Below, in pieces: positions 16,828-25,260 of a DNA stretch of 64,000 nt. Source of the stretch: Paenibacillus_AB hodogayensis (GTDB taxonomy: Bacteria; Bacillota; Bacilli; Paenibacillales; NBRC-103111); NCBI RefSeq assembly GCF_039536325.1, contig NZ_BAAAYO010000014.1:1-64000 (forward strand). The letters run 5' to 3'. Position 1 is the first letter of the stretch; each line of letters opens with the position of its first letter. Position numbers and translations under genes: made by a program. A model generated the notes under the pieces. It was not told the origin of the DNA, searched no databases, and worked only from the letters and a program-made list of their open reading frames with translations.

Positions 16828-16983
16828 TCATGAGCCGGCCTTCAGTGATGTAATGTCCGTATTGGCGGAATCGCCCTTCGTCTGAATATTCGTTCTCATG
16901 CCGGTGCTGCCGTTGTTAATAATATTCGTAAACAGCAACGCTACCACAATGAGCATCATGACCGTCATCAATATGTTTCTCAT
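16828..16983 (-). CDS. 51-aa single-helix micro-protein, Tad-like locus (paralogue 1)
   Basis: A 51-aa protein starting MRNILMTVMMLIVVALLF, followed by an Asn/Gly/Ser/Thr-rich extracellular tail with TGMRTNI. AGAGGAGAG precedes the ATG by about six bases. It lies 49 bp downstream of tadC and 21 bp upstream of its 48-aa paralogue. One N-terminal helix plus a short polar tail is the size of a Flp-type pilin, but the usual cleavage motif is absent. Function unknown; the location argues for a structural role in the Tad-like apparatus. Confidence 0.6.
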   Translation of the reverse strand: MRNILMTVMMLIVVALLFTNIINNGSTGMRTNIQTKGDSANTDITSLKAGS

Positions 16984-17032
16984 GAGCTTTCTCTCCTCTT
17001 TGTTCGAGTAGGGTCAATCTGGGTGGCTTCAT

Positions 17033-17938
17033 TCAGTGCAATGCGTCGAACAGCTTCTGCCCTTCCTGTACCCAAGGATAAATAAAAATCCGGAACGTAT
17101 TCAGAATCGGAATGCCCGCGATGACGAACAGCATGTACGAGGTCGTTTCCTTGCGGCTGTCTTTGGCCAAATCGAGCTTTTCCTTGTAGTCCTGAATCCG
17201 GTCGCGCAGCAGGGCGTAGTAGCTTCCGTGCTCGTTCAGACGCAGCGAGTTGACCGTCTCGGCGAAGCTGTACGCTTCCTCGGTGCCAAGGCGCCGCTTG
17301 AAGCGCTTGATGGCCTGTTCGGCATCCTCATACCATTCGTTCAGCAGCAATTGAAGATCGTTGCGTATCGTGCGGCAAAACGGCATGCAGCGGCTCAATT
17401 TGGCATGCAGGCTCATTCGGGAGCCGTTGTAGTAAAGAAGCTGGTTGCTCAACGCATAAATATCTTTCATAATTTGCTGCTTCCGGTACTTTCCCGACGA
17501 TTCGAGCAGCGTCCGATCGAAGGCGAGCAGCACGATTACGATCAATCCGGCTACTAGCACATAAATCGGCTCGACCGAGGGCAGCCGCCAGCCTTTCTGC
17601 ATCCCCGCGTAGCCGGACAGCGCCAGCGCGGAGCCGAGCAGCAGACCGCTGCGCCTTAGCAGCTCGTAAACGAGCGGGTCGAGGCGCAAGCCGCTCTCCA
17701 GAAGCAGCCGCTCCCTCCCCGAGGCTTGCACGCTCCGCTCGCTTACGCCGAGGGCGCGCAGCAGAAAGCCCGGCGCGGTCGGCCGGAGGGCAAGCCGCCG
17801 CAGAGCGACAAGCGGCCATCGCTTGCGCCGGCGCGGCAGCGAGCGGAACAGGAACAGCAGCGCCGCGAACATAGCGGCAAACAGCGCCGCATGTGCCAGC
17901 AGCTGCAGCCATCCGAGCAGCCGGGAATCGATGATCAT
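17033..17938 (-). CDS. tadC: Type II secretion F-like inner-membrane protein, TadC-like
   Basis: A 301-aa integral membrane protein. It has an N-terminal helix (about residues 10-32), two central helices (about 95-110 and 125-145), and a C-terminal pair ending near 290. A cytoplasmic helical region (about 150-265) lies between the central and C-terminal helices. This is the TadC/GspF-like platform arrangement. With TadB it should form the membrane base on which the TadA ATPase acts. It starts 12 bp after tadB with AAGGGGG upstream, consistent with translational linkage. Confidence 0.75.
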   Translation of the reverse strand: MIIDSRLLGWLQLLAHAALFAAMFAALLFLFRSLPRRRKRWPLVALRRLALRPTAPGFLLRALGVSERSVQASGRERLLLESGLRLDPLVYELLRRSGLLLGSALALSGYAGMQKGWRLPSVEPIYVLVAGLIVIVLLAFDRTLLESSGKYRKQQIMKDIYALSNQLLYYNGSRMSLHAKLSRCMPFCRTIRNDLQLLLNEWYEDAEQAIKRFKRRLGTEEAYSFAETVNSLRLNEHGSYYALLRDRIQDYKEKLDLAKDSRKETTSYMLFVIAGIPILNTFRIFIYPWVQEGQKLFDALH

Positions 17939-17950
17939 CCGTGAACCCCC

Positions 17951-18889
17951 TTACATTCTTCGTATCGATAAATAAATGCCCATCAGCAGCGAAGCGAATA
18001 TGAGCAGCAGCGCATCCAGCAGCATGTTCCGCCCGGCCGGATCGACAATGTAATACAAATACGCGTTTTGCGGATTGATTTTAAAATTGATAAACAGGAA
18101 TAAGAGCAAAAACAAAATCGAGGAAAAATTGGCGATCCGGATTTCCAGCAGCCGGTTTCGTTCGGCCTGGTCGGAGCGTTGGGCGCGGCGCATGTCCGAG
18201 ATCAGCTCCTTCAAGCTTTCGCATAGGTCGTTGCCTTCCAGCAAACCTACGCGCAATATATTGACGAAATAATCGGACCACATATGCCCGAGGCTGAGCG
18301 AGAACACGCGGAGGCTGTCCTCGGTGTCGCGGCTCGTCGTCAAGTTCCGGTACAACTGCTCGAAGACGGGCTTCATGGCGGGCTGCATACGGTTTTCCTC
18401 CAGCGTCACTTTGAGCGCCGTGCGGATATTGCTTTGTCCCGATACGATATAATATTGGTAAAACAGCTCCACCGCCGGTAAAAAATCGAGCCGGGCCTTC
18501 ATCTGCAGGCTGAGCAGCCTCAGCCTCAGCACCAGGTATGGGAGCAGGCCAAGCATCGCCGCGGCGGAAAGAACTCCTTTCGCGTTGCCGAAGCATACGA
18601 AGCCGCCGACAATGCCGAGCAGCAGCAGCAGCAGCGACCCGAACAAAAAGGTACCGATATGAACCCGCGTCTGGATCGACTCCAGCAGATCGGCCAAATG
18701 CCGGTACAGCTTGTTGTAGCGGGAAGCATACTGCGCTACGCGGTTGGCGAACGTGGCGCGCTTGACGAAGTTGAGCCGGTAGCGGGCTCTCGCCTGCCTG
18801 ACGACCGTATGCAGCAGCCGGTGCAGGAACAAGTAGACGAGCATAAACAGCAGCAGCAAAAACGAGCTTTTTACGAAAGGGATCAGCAT
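17951..18889 (-). CDS. tadB: Type II secretion F-like inner-membrane protein, TadB-like
   Basis: A 312-aa TadB-like platform protein. An N-terminal helix (about residues 8-24), a central pair (about 75-120) and C-terminal helices (about 245-310) surround a cytoplasmic F-domain. That domain contains the phrase FYQYYIVSGQSNIRTAL typical of the family. Its ATG overlaps the tadA stop by seven bases (18883-18889), indicating translational coupling. A longer in-frame extension upstream lies inside tadA and was discarded. Confidence 0.75.
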   Translation of the reverse strand: MLIPFVKSSFLLLLFMLVYLFLHRLLHTVVRQARARYRLNFVKRATFANRVAQYASRYNKLYRHLADLLESIQTRVHIGTFLFGSLLLLLLGIVGGFVCFGNAKGVLSAAAMLGLLPYLVLRLRLLSLQMKARLDFLPAVELFYQYYIVSGQSNIRTALKVTLEENRMQPAMKPVFEQLYRNLTTSRDTEDSLRVFSLSLGHMWSDYFVNILRVGLLEGNDLCESLKELISDMRRAQRSDQAERNRLLEIRIANFSSILFLLLFLFINFKINPQNAYLYYIVDPAGRNMLLDALLLIFASLLMGIYLSIRRM

Positions 18890-20298
18890 CGTTCGACCAT
18901 CCCCAGCCCGGCCAACAGGCGGCAGCCTTCCGGATCGTATTTCTGCATCCTCTGCACCGCCCGCTCCGAGAAGCGCTCCGGATACACCCAAGTACGGCCG
19001 GCAAAATCGTAACGGACGATATCCCTCACCTTCACCTCCCCGTCGACATAGCCAAACTCTCCGATCCGGAGCAGCTTCCGTTTGCCGTCGATAAGCCCCA
19101 TCTCGAAGCCGATCTGCGCGACATATTCGGTAATTCGCTTGGTCAGCCGGGCCGGATTCATGCCTCTGCCGTCCAGCATGCACATATCGGTGATCGCATC
19201 GGGAGCGTCCTCCAGTTCGTTGACGTGCACCGAGGTGATGCTGCCTTCATGGCCACGCGTGCAAGCCCGCACATAGACGTTGGCGTCGTCGTCGCGAATC
19301 TCGGCATGGCATATCCGCTTCGGCGATTGACGGAGCGCCAGCTTGAACGCCTGATTGCCGGAATGCTGAACGTCGTCCTCGCTGACCTCGTACTCGATAA
19401 TATTTTTGTGCGGAAAATCGCGCTTGAGCATGAGCTCGTGCCGCGTCTCGATCGTCACGATCCGCTCGTTGTCGGGCAGCTCGGCGATCAGCGCCTTGAT
19501 CAGGTTCGTCTTGCCGGAGTTGGTCGGACCGATTACGACCATATTGAAATAGCAGCGCAGAACGATCAACAGCAGCAAGCGGATCGTCTCGTCGATCGTG
19601 GCATAGTCGGGATGGCACAGCGTGTGCAGGTTGTAATACCGCATCGTATAGAAACGGATCGTCATCGTCGGCTCGGCCGTAAAGCCGAAGCCGGTCAACG
19701 TTACCCGCGATCCGTCCTTGAGCGATACTTCCGCCCAACGCTTGCGGGGGTTAATGACCTCGTTGTTGAACAGCACCAAATTTTGCTGAATGCGCTCGAC
19801 TTCCTTCACGTGCTGAAATTTATGCGGGGAAGGCGTCGCTATGCCCCCTCTCACTTCGAAAATGTCTTTGCCGACGACCTGTATCTCCTCCAATCCCTCT
19901 CGGTCCCTCAGCAGCAGCTCCAGCACGTTCATCCCGATCACTTCGGCGAACACCGCTTCGGCCAAAGTGGCATATCGGCGATTCGGAGGGACGATATGGT
20001 TGAGCCTGCGCTTCGCCAACTGGTCGTTGATGATCGCTACGAACCGGACGCGCTCCTCCTCGAAGCCTAGCACGGCGCGGTTGAGCGACTCGCTGTATTG
20101 CAGGCGTTCCTCCTCGGTTTTGCCCCGGGAAGCGACCAAGTACGTGCGGATCTCCTCCACGCAGCGCTGGAAGGCGGGATGCTCCTCTTCATAGGGTACC
20201 GCCAGCGCATCGGACGTTCCCATCGATTCCTTCGTTTCGTCCCGTCGCAGCATCGAGTACGCCAGCAGCGAAAATTTGCGTTGGGTCAGCTCTCCCAT
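18883..20298 (-). CDS. tadA: CpaF/TadA-type pilus assembly ATPase
   Basis: A 471-aa secretion ATPase of the VirB11/CpaF family, powering Tad (type IVc) pilus assembly or related secretion. Walker A is GPTNSGKT (residues 257-264), an Asp/Glu-box-like region VTIETRHEL follows, and the Walker B region HAEIRDDDAN lies at about 331-340. A His-box-like TSVHVN is at about 355. The N-terminal domain (about 1-200) is the usual non-catalytic part. GCGAGGAG precedes the ATG. The gene overlaps tadZ by 13 bp upstream and tadB by seven bp downstream. Confidence 0.88.
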   Translation of the reverse strand: MGELTQRKFSLLAYSMLRRDETKESMGTSDALAVPYEEEHPAFQRCVEEIRTYLVASRGKTEEERLQYSESLNRAVLGFEEERVRFVAIINDQLAKRRLNHIVPPNRRYATLAEAVFAEVIGMNVLELLLRDREGLEEIQVVGKDIFEVRGGIATPSPHKFQHVKEVERIQQNLVLFNNEVINPRKRWAEVSLKDGSRVTLTGFGFTAEPTMTIRFYTMRYYNLHTLCHPDYATIDETIRLLLLIVLRCYFNMVVIGPTNSGKTNLIKALIAELPDNERIVTIETRHELMLKRDFPHKNIIEYEVSEDDVQHSGNQAFKLALRQSPKRICHAEIRDDDANVYVRACTRGHEGSITSVHVNELEDAPDAITDMCMLDGRGMNPARLTKRITEYVAQIGFEMGLIDGKRKLLRIGEFGYVDGEVKVRDIVRYDFAGRTWVYPERFSERAVQRMQKYDPEGCRLLAGLGMVERC

Positions 20299-21542
20299 AC
20301 CGGTCTCCTCGCTTTACCGGATTTGGCGCCAACTCCGAACAACCGCTGCTTCCAGGAACGCACCGGCGCTCCGACAACCGTATCGATGCCGCACAACGCC
20401 GCCAGCACCGATACGATCGCATCGAGATCGCCGACAAGCGGGTGAACGCCCAGCAGCAGCTCCAGCAGCTTGCCCTGATTGACCGTCTCCGCCAAATCGT
20501 CATACCGCCCGACTTTGCCGATTAGAGCTAGGCCCATCTCCTTGCGGATATCCCGCTCGCGAATGCCGGCGGCGCTGCCGCTTTTGTCGGACCGGGTCAA
20601 TACAAGATCGAAGGAGTCGGCCGTCAGCCCGATAATCGGGCACAGCCCGCGCAGCCAGCGCTCCGTATCTTCCTGGAAGTGAGTCAGCTCCGGCGTCGTC
20701 ACCAGGATGCGCGAATCGGCCTGGAGCAGGGCGCATACCGTCGCGGCATTGTCCCAGTAGGCGTTTACCTCCACGATGCAAACATCGAACGCCCGGCGAG
20801 CCGTATGCAGCAAATGCTCGATATCTTCGGCCGTAAAAAATTCGGCCTGCTCCCGCAGCTGATTGCCGAACAGGACGCGCAGCCCCGGCACGCCCTTGAC
20901 CGACTCGCAGTAGGAGCGCAGACGCTCTGGCCGCAGGCTGCCCGCGCGGATTTCGGCGCGAAGCTGGTCGAGGCTCGCCTCGGGCTTCTCGATGCCCATG
21001 TACCGGTGCAGCTTCGAGCTTTTCAGATTCAGGCACAAATAAGCTACCGTTCGCCCGGTACGGGCGGCCAATCCGACGGCGGCGCCGAAGGATACGAACG
21101 TCGTGCCGATGTTCGGCGTCGATCCGACGAATACGATCGTTCGTCCGCCGTTGTTGGTTACCGCTCCGCTTTCCCCGTAAAAGCCGGCGCGCAGCGCTTC
21201 ATTAATGGTCTCCCGAGTCCGATGAGGAGGGATGTGACGATAGCCGTTGACGATGCATGTCTTAATCCATTTGCCGTTTTCGTTCACGTCATGCCGGTCC
21301 GATAGCAGGACGGTCAAAGCCGTTCCGGGGCATTTTTCCTTCAGCAGTTCGGCGTATTCGCAAAAAGCGGAAAGACCGAAATACCGGTCCGACAAGACGA
21401 TATGGTCGAACGGGATGTCGGAAGCGAGCTCCGCCAACGATTCCGGCTGCTGAAAGGCGTGAATCTGGCCTTCGTCCCGGGCTTTGCCGGACAGCCAGGT
21501 CTGCACGAGCGCTTCGTCTTGCGTCAGAAAAGCAATATTCAC
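20286..21542 (-). CDS. TadZ/CpaE-like ParA-superfamily protein with altered P-loop
   Basis: A 418-aa protein. An N-terminal receiver-like domain (about residues 1-120) is followed by a MinD/ParA-like ATPase domain (about 130-380), the TadZ/CpaE architecture that localises the pilus machine at a cell site. The P-loop reads GSTPNIGTTF (140-149). The catalytic lysine expected after the glycine is a threonine, and the signature lysine before it is also absent. ATP hydrolysis is therefore doubtful, though nucleotide-independent scaffolding remains possible. GTG start after AAAGGAGGTG. The order SAF protein, TadZ, TadA, TadB, TadC supports the call. Confidence 0.7.
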   Translation of the reverse strand: MNIAFLTQDEALVQTWLSGKARDEGQIHAFQQPESLAELASDIPFDHIVLSDRYFGLSAFCEYAELLKEKCPGTALTVLLSDRHDVNENGKWIKTCIVNGYRHIPPHRTRETINEALRAGFYGESGAVTNNGGRTIVFVGSTPNIGTTFVSFGAAVGLAARTGRTVAYLCLNLKSSKLHRYMGIEKPEASLDQLRAEIRAGSLRPERLRSYCESVKGVPGLRVLFGNQLREQAEFFTAEDIEHLLHTARRAFDVCIVEVNAYWDNAATVCALLQADSRILVTTPELTHFQEDTERWLRGLCPIIGLTADSFDLVLTRSDKSGSAAGIRERDIRKEMGLALIGKVGRYDDLAETVNQGKLLELLLGVHPLVGDLDAIVSVLAALCGIDTVVGAPVRSWKQRLFGVGAKSGKARRPVWES

Positions 21543-21551
21543 GGGATCGGA

Positions 21552-22277
21552 TCACCTCCTTTCAGTTCTGGATAAAGCCTCTTCGGCGAAAGACGAAGCC
21601 GATACCGCAATGACCAGCTTGGCTTTCTTCGTGCGGCAAGCTTGGTCGATCGCCAGCCACTGATGTTCCGTCAAATTCAAATTGATCTGATCGATCGCCC
21701 CGTTCGCCTCCCGGCGGGAAGCGTACATTTTTTCCGCATCGCCGTTCACCCGCGAATACAGGTTGGGCGACTTCGGATTGTCTACCTCCACGTTGGCCGA
21801 CGATTTGACCGAAGCTACCGTAATCTCCTCGTCGAACAAACGGCCGGATTCGCTGTCGGTGCCGGACAAGTACAGCTTGACCCGGTCTCCCGCACGGATT
21901 CCGTTGGACAACGACAAAATATAGTCCTTCGGAATCTGGAAGGTCGCCTGCCCGATCGATGGCAGCAGATGATACTTGTCCACCTTCCATGCCAATATCG
22001 GCTCGTCCGTGCCGAGCGGAACGACGGATTCCAATCCGATCAATTGCGCAGGATCGGTAAACATCCCGTCGGCCAACGCGCCCGCCTGAACCGGCTTGTA
22101 AGCCAGCATGCCGGCCTCGAGCATCGTACCCGCCCTGATAAAATCTTTCGGCACGACGACGTTGATCGTCTGCTGCAGCTCGACCTGCTTCAACTGGAGT
22201 CTGTACACCCCGTAGACGAGCGCAACGGCCAAAAGCGCGGCGGACACGCTAATCAGCACGTTCCGTTTTCTGTTCAC
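21552..22277 (-). CDS. SAF-domain protein, CpaB/RcpC-like
   Basis: About 241 aa with an N-terminal transmembrane helix (about residues 8-25) and a SAF domain (about 35-110: VVVPKDFIRAGTMLEAGML). A second beta-rich region follows. CpaB/RcpC proteins support outer-membrane pilus assembly in diderms; monoderm homologues have an unclear role. It is the first gene of the Tad-like operon. The GTG at 22277 is eight bases after a G-rich Shine-Dalgarno, better than the GTG at 22283. Confidence 0.65.
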   Translation of the reverse strand: MNRKRNVLISVSAALLAVALVYGVYRLQLKQVELQQTINVVVPKDFIRAGTMLEAGMLAYKPVQAGALADGMFTDPAQLIGLESVVPLGTDEPILAWKVDKYHLLPSIGQATFQIPKDYILSLSNGIRAGDRVKLYLSGTDSESGRLFDEEITVASVKSSANVEVDNPKSPNLYSRVNGDAEKMYASRREANGAIDQINLNLTEHQWLAIDQACRTKKAKLVIAVSASSFAEEALSRTERR

Positions 22278-22455
22278 CGACACATCCCCCCGGAACGAAG
22301 AAAAGAACGCAAAACGGCCGGCTTCCCGGTCGTTCGCGTTCTTCGCAAACGTTACAATTATTATCTTTATATCAATATAATACCATTAACTATTAACGCT
22401 GTAAATCATTTTTATCACCGTATTCGGCATGTTCCCGTCTTCCCGCCCACAACCG

Positions 22456-22496
22456 AAAAAGCCATTACCCGCGTCCCCTCGAACGCAGCGTAATGG
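22456..22496 (-). terminator. Terminator of nitroreductase gene
   Basis: CCATTAC (22462-22468) and GTAATGG (22490-22496), with partial inner pairing, form a hairpin followed on the minus strand by five T. The rest of 22284-22455 is AT-rich and probably carries the promoter of the Tad-like operon, but I could not fix its boxes. Confidence 0.7.
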
Positions 22497-22562
22497 CGGT
22501 GCTTCCGCATATCGCTTATCTATTCCAAAAAATAACATGGGCAGCGGCACTTGTCAATGCCA

Positions 22563-23303
22563 TTACCGGTCAAATCGAAATCCTTGCTCCTCCAAATAGG
22601 TGCGCATATAATCGCGAGCCGGTCGCTTGAACTTCTCGCCCATGTCCTGCGACCAAGTCGTCGCTCGTTTGCCTTTCGTGCGTTCCAGGTAATAGTCGCG
22701 GGTCGTTTGATCGTATTCCTCCAATGCTTCCTGCTGCCCGGCGCGGTCGTAGCTTTCGCGATGCAGCACCGCGCGAACCGGCAGACGGGGGCGGACGGAC
22801 GATTCATGATCCGGATAGCCGACGCACATGCCGAAGACCGGATAAACGAGCTCGGGCACGTCCAGCAGCCGCGTGACCTCGCGCAGATCGTTGCGCAGAC
22901 CGCCGACGTAGACGATGCCGAGTCCGAGCGACTCGGCGGCAATAGCGGCATTTTGCGCCGCCAACGCGGTATCGACCGTGGCTACGATGAAATTTTCCAT
23001 CGTGTCCGATACCATCTCCACGCCCTCCCGTTCGCAAGCAAGCCGGTTGCGGCGGAGATCCGCGCACCAGACGAGCAGCACCGGGCATTCCGCGACCGAC
23101 CGCTGATTGCCCGCCAAGACGGACAGCGCCCGCTTCGTCTCCGCTCTCGTCACGGCGATCACGCTGTACGCCTGCACGTTGCTGGAAGTCGAAGCCATCT
23201 GCGCAGAGCGGACGATCGCCTCCAACGCTTCCTCGCTAACCGGCTCTTGCTTGAATTGGCGAATGGAGCGATGCCTCTGCAGCAAATCGACGATGTCGTT
23301 CAT
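22563..23303 (-). CDS. NfsA-type NADPH-dependent nitroreductase / FMN reductase
   Basis: A 246-aa nitroreductase-superfamily flavoprotein. The family start, LLQRHRSIRQFKQEPV (residues 7-22), provides FMN phosphate-binding Arg and Ser. ASTSSNVQAYSVI and GLGIVYVGGLRN are further family motifs. Two-electron reduction of nitro compounds or quinones with NAD(P)H is expected. It overlaps the TetR gene by four bp (ATGA), so the regulator and enzyme are translated together. Confidence 0.85.
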   Translation of the reverse strand: MNDIVDLLQRHRSIRQFKQEPVSEEALEAIVRSAQMASTSSNVQAYSVIAVTRAETKRALSVLAGNQRSVAECPVLLVWCADLRRNRLACEREGVEMVSDTMENFIVATVDTALAAQNAAIAAESLGLGIVYVGGLRNDLREVTRLLDVPELVYPVFGMCVGYPDHESSVRPRLPVRAVLHRESYDRAGQQEALEEYDQTTRDYYLERTKGKRATTWSQDMGEKFKRPARDYMRTYLEEQGFRFDR

Positions 23304-23908
23304 AAATAGTCCTCCGCTTTCTCCGGAACGCCGAGTCCCCGTAGTATAAAGACGGCGGCGTCGCGATACATGTCGTCGAAGGAAGGCACCCCGTCGCTCA
23401 GGATCGGCAGGAAATAGTCCGTATTTTTATGAAACAGCAGCGCGCCCATAATAAAAAACATCGTATTATCGAGCGAGCGGAATTGAAAGATACCGGCCTT
23501 CCGGCCATCCTCGAGCAGTTCGCGCACCTTGAGCCATACCGGAAAAATATGGTCCTGGATCGTCTTGACGCGCGGGGACTGCTTGAAAATCTCCTGCTGG
23601 ACGATCATGATCATCTCCGGGTCGCGCAGCCGGAACCGGGTCACCTCTTCCACCAGCTTCTTGATGCCGATAATCGGATCGTGAAAGTAAGCGGCGTATT
23701 CGGCCAGTCGGTTTCCCGGAAAAAAGGTTTTGAACAACGCGCCGAACACGTTATCCTTGCCGCCGAAATGGTAGGAGATGAGCGCCACATTAGCTCCCGC
23801 CTCATCGCATATTTGCCTGACCGACGTGCCGTCGAAGCCCTGCTTCGCGAACAGCTTTTTGGCCGCCAGCAATATTTTCATCTTGATGTCGTGTTCCGGT
23901 GCGGACAT
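23300..23908 (-). CDS. TetR/AcrR family transcriptional regulator
   Basis: A 202-aa regulator. The N-terminal helix-turn-helix domain is typical: KILLAAKKLFAKQGFDGTS..QICDEAGANVALISYHFGGK at residues 10-51. The C-terminal ligand-binding domain follows (CecR/YbiH-like in its length and pattern). The ATG at 23908 is six bases after GGGGAG; earlier in-frame codons extend into the leader. It sits between the YhgE/Pip-like membrane protein and the nitroreductase and probably represses the cluster through the paired sites at 25228-25260. Confidence 0.85.
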   Translation of the reverse strand: MSAPEHDIKMKILLAAKKLFAKQGFDGTSVRQICDEAGANVALISYHFGGKDNVFGALFKTFFPGNRLAEYAAYFHDPIIGIKKLVEEVTRFRLRDPEMIMIVQQEIFKQSPRVKTIQDHIFPVWLKVRELLEDGRKAGIFQFRSLDNTMFFIMGALLFHKNTDYFLPILSDGVPSFDDMYRDAAVFILRGLGVPEKAEDYL

Positions 23909-24030
23909 GAGCATCTCCCCGTCGTATGGCATTGTTGCGGGAGTCTCCCCGCCGCACCCGTACCGCCAAAAACCCGGCCCACGGGAGTCGCCCGCTCGGC
24001 CCGCTTCGGCCTCTGTGTACAAGTACCCCT

Positions 24031-24059
24031 ATTATGGCCCGTCTCCGGTCAATTGGCAA
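24031..24059 (-). promoter_or_regulatory. Possible internal promoter for TetR-nitroreductase pair
   Basis: The minus strand has TTGCCA (24054-24059) and CATAAT (24031-24036) with a 17-bp spacer. It overlaps the end of the membrane-protein gene and would give a leader of about 115 bases to the TetR gene. Sequence match is moderate. Confidence 0.35.
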
Positions 24060-25200
24060 GCTTGGCGCCCGCAGCCGGAGCTTTCTCTCTGCGCAGCGCC
24101 GTCACGATCAGACCGAGCGCGATCGAAGCGGCCATAATGAGCGCGAGACCGGACGCAGCGCCGCCGACGGAAGGTCCGCCGAACAGCAGGTTCATATTTC
24201 CTTCCACGGCGTAAGTCGCGGGCAAATAGCGGCTAAGCTCGTAATAGAAGCCGGACAGCAGCTCCCGCGGCACGAGGGCGCCGGAAGAGACGAGCTGGGC
24301 GGACAGCATGACGATATTGATCAGCATGCCGGCATTGCCGAGCAGCATCACGAACAGTTGAGAGAAAAACATGAATGTGACGAGACATAACGCTTCGAAT
24401 GCCCAAAGCGAGAAAAAGCCGTGCGCCGACTGCCCGCCCAACAGCAGGACGAACGAGGTACCTACGAGCGATGTTATGATGGCGGCAGCCGCATTCAGCA
24501 CTACGCGGGCGGCAAACTTGCGCCAGCGTCCGACGCTTCCGCCAATCAGTTGGGCGGACATCTGGACGTTCATCCCCATAATCATCGAGCCTACATAAGA
24601 AGCGAGCACCAGCATCATCGGCACCATCTGGTTGTTCATGCCGGACACCGGGTTCATGGAAACGATAGGCCCCGTAACCTTCTCCGACAGACCTTCCGCC
24701 GTCGTCTGCGCCTGCGTCGCGGGCACGTTCATCTGGGTCAGCACCGCTTGGGCTCCGGCCGCGACCGCCTGCTTATTGACGGTTGCCGTCACGTTGGCCG
24801 CCACGCCGCTCATGATGCTTTTAATAAGAGCTGGGTTCGATTCGTTGACAAGGTACCGAAGCTCTCCCTTCTGACCGGGCGTCTGCAGCTGCTTGGAAAA
24901 TTCCGCGGGAATGTGCAGCACCATCTGGACGTCCCGTTCGTTCAGTCTCGCCTGCGCCTCCTCCTCCGTCGGCACCGCAACCGTCTCGAACGGCAGGTTA
25001 GCCGCCAGCTGAGCGGCCACTTGCTTGCCGAAACCGGCATCCTCGTTTACGATGGCGATACGTAGCTGGGACGTATGATCCGTGACTCCACGGTAGCCGG
25101 TCATCCAGACGACGCAGAAGATGAGCTGGAACATGACAGCCGTTGCGACCCCTATTTTCGTAGGCGTTTTTTGCCAAAAAGCTTTTAATGCGTGAAGCAT
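24049..25200 (-). CDS. YhgE/Pip-like ABC-2-type membrane protein
   Basis: A 383-aa protein. One N-terminal helix (about residues 15-35) is followed by a large extracytoplasmic region (about 40-200) beginning LRIAIVNEDAGFG. Five or six C-terminal helices fall between about 205 and 370. This layout matches the YhgE/Pip and SNG1-like (DUF3533) branch of ABC-2 membrane proteins, often involved in drug or membrane stress. No ATPase partner is adjacent. The ATG at 25200 is eight bases after AAGGAG. It heads a probable operon with the TetR and nitroreductase genes. Confidence 0.7.
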   Translation of the reverse strand: MLHALKAFWQKTPTKIGVATAVMFQLIFCVVWMTGYRGVTDHTSQLRIAIVNEDAGFGKQVAAQLAANLPFETVAVPTEEEAQARLNERDVQMVLHIPAEFSKQLQTPGQKGELRYLVNESNPALIKSIMSGVAANVTATVNKQAVAAGAQAVLTQMNVPATQAQTTAEGLSEKVTGPIVSMNPVSGMNNQMVPMMLVLASYVGSMIMGMNVQMSAQLIGGSVGRWRKFAARVVLNAAAAIITSLVGTSFVLLLGGQSAHGFFSLWAFEALCLVTFMFFSQLFVMLLGNAGMLINIVMLSAQLVSSGALVPRELLSGFYYELSRYLPATYAVEGNMNLLFGGPSVGGAASGLALIMAASIALGLIVTALRREKAPAAGAKLAN

Positions 25201-25227
25201 GAGCATTTCTCCTTCGTCATCGTTGAA

Positions 25228-25260
25228 TTAAACATTTATTTAAATCAAACATTTGTTTAA
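25228..25260. promoter_or_regulatory. Tandem TetR-type operators
   Basis: Two related 16-mers lie 17 bp apart start to start: TTAAACATTTATTTAA (25228-25243) and TCAAACATTTGTTTAA (25245-25260). The second contains the inverted repeat AAACA-TT-TGTTT. They sit 28 bp upstream of the membrane-protein start, in the promoter region, and are the best candidate binding sites for the neighbouring TetR protein. Confidence 0.6.
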
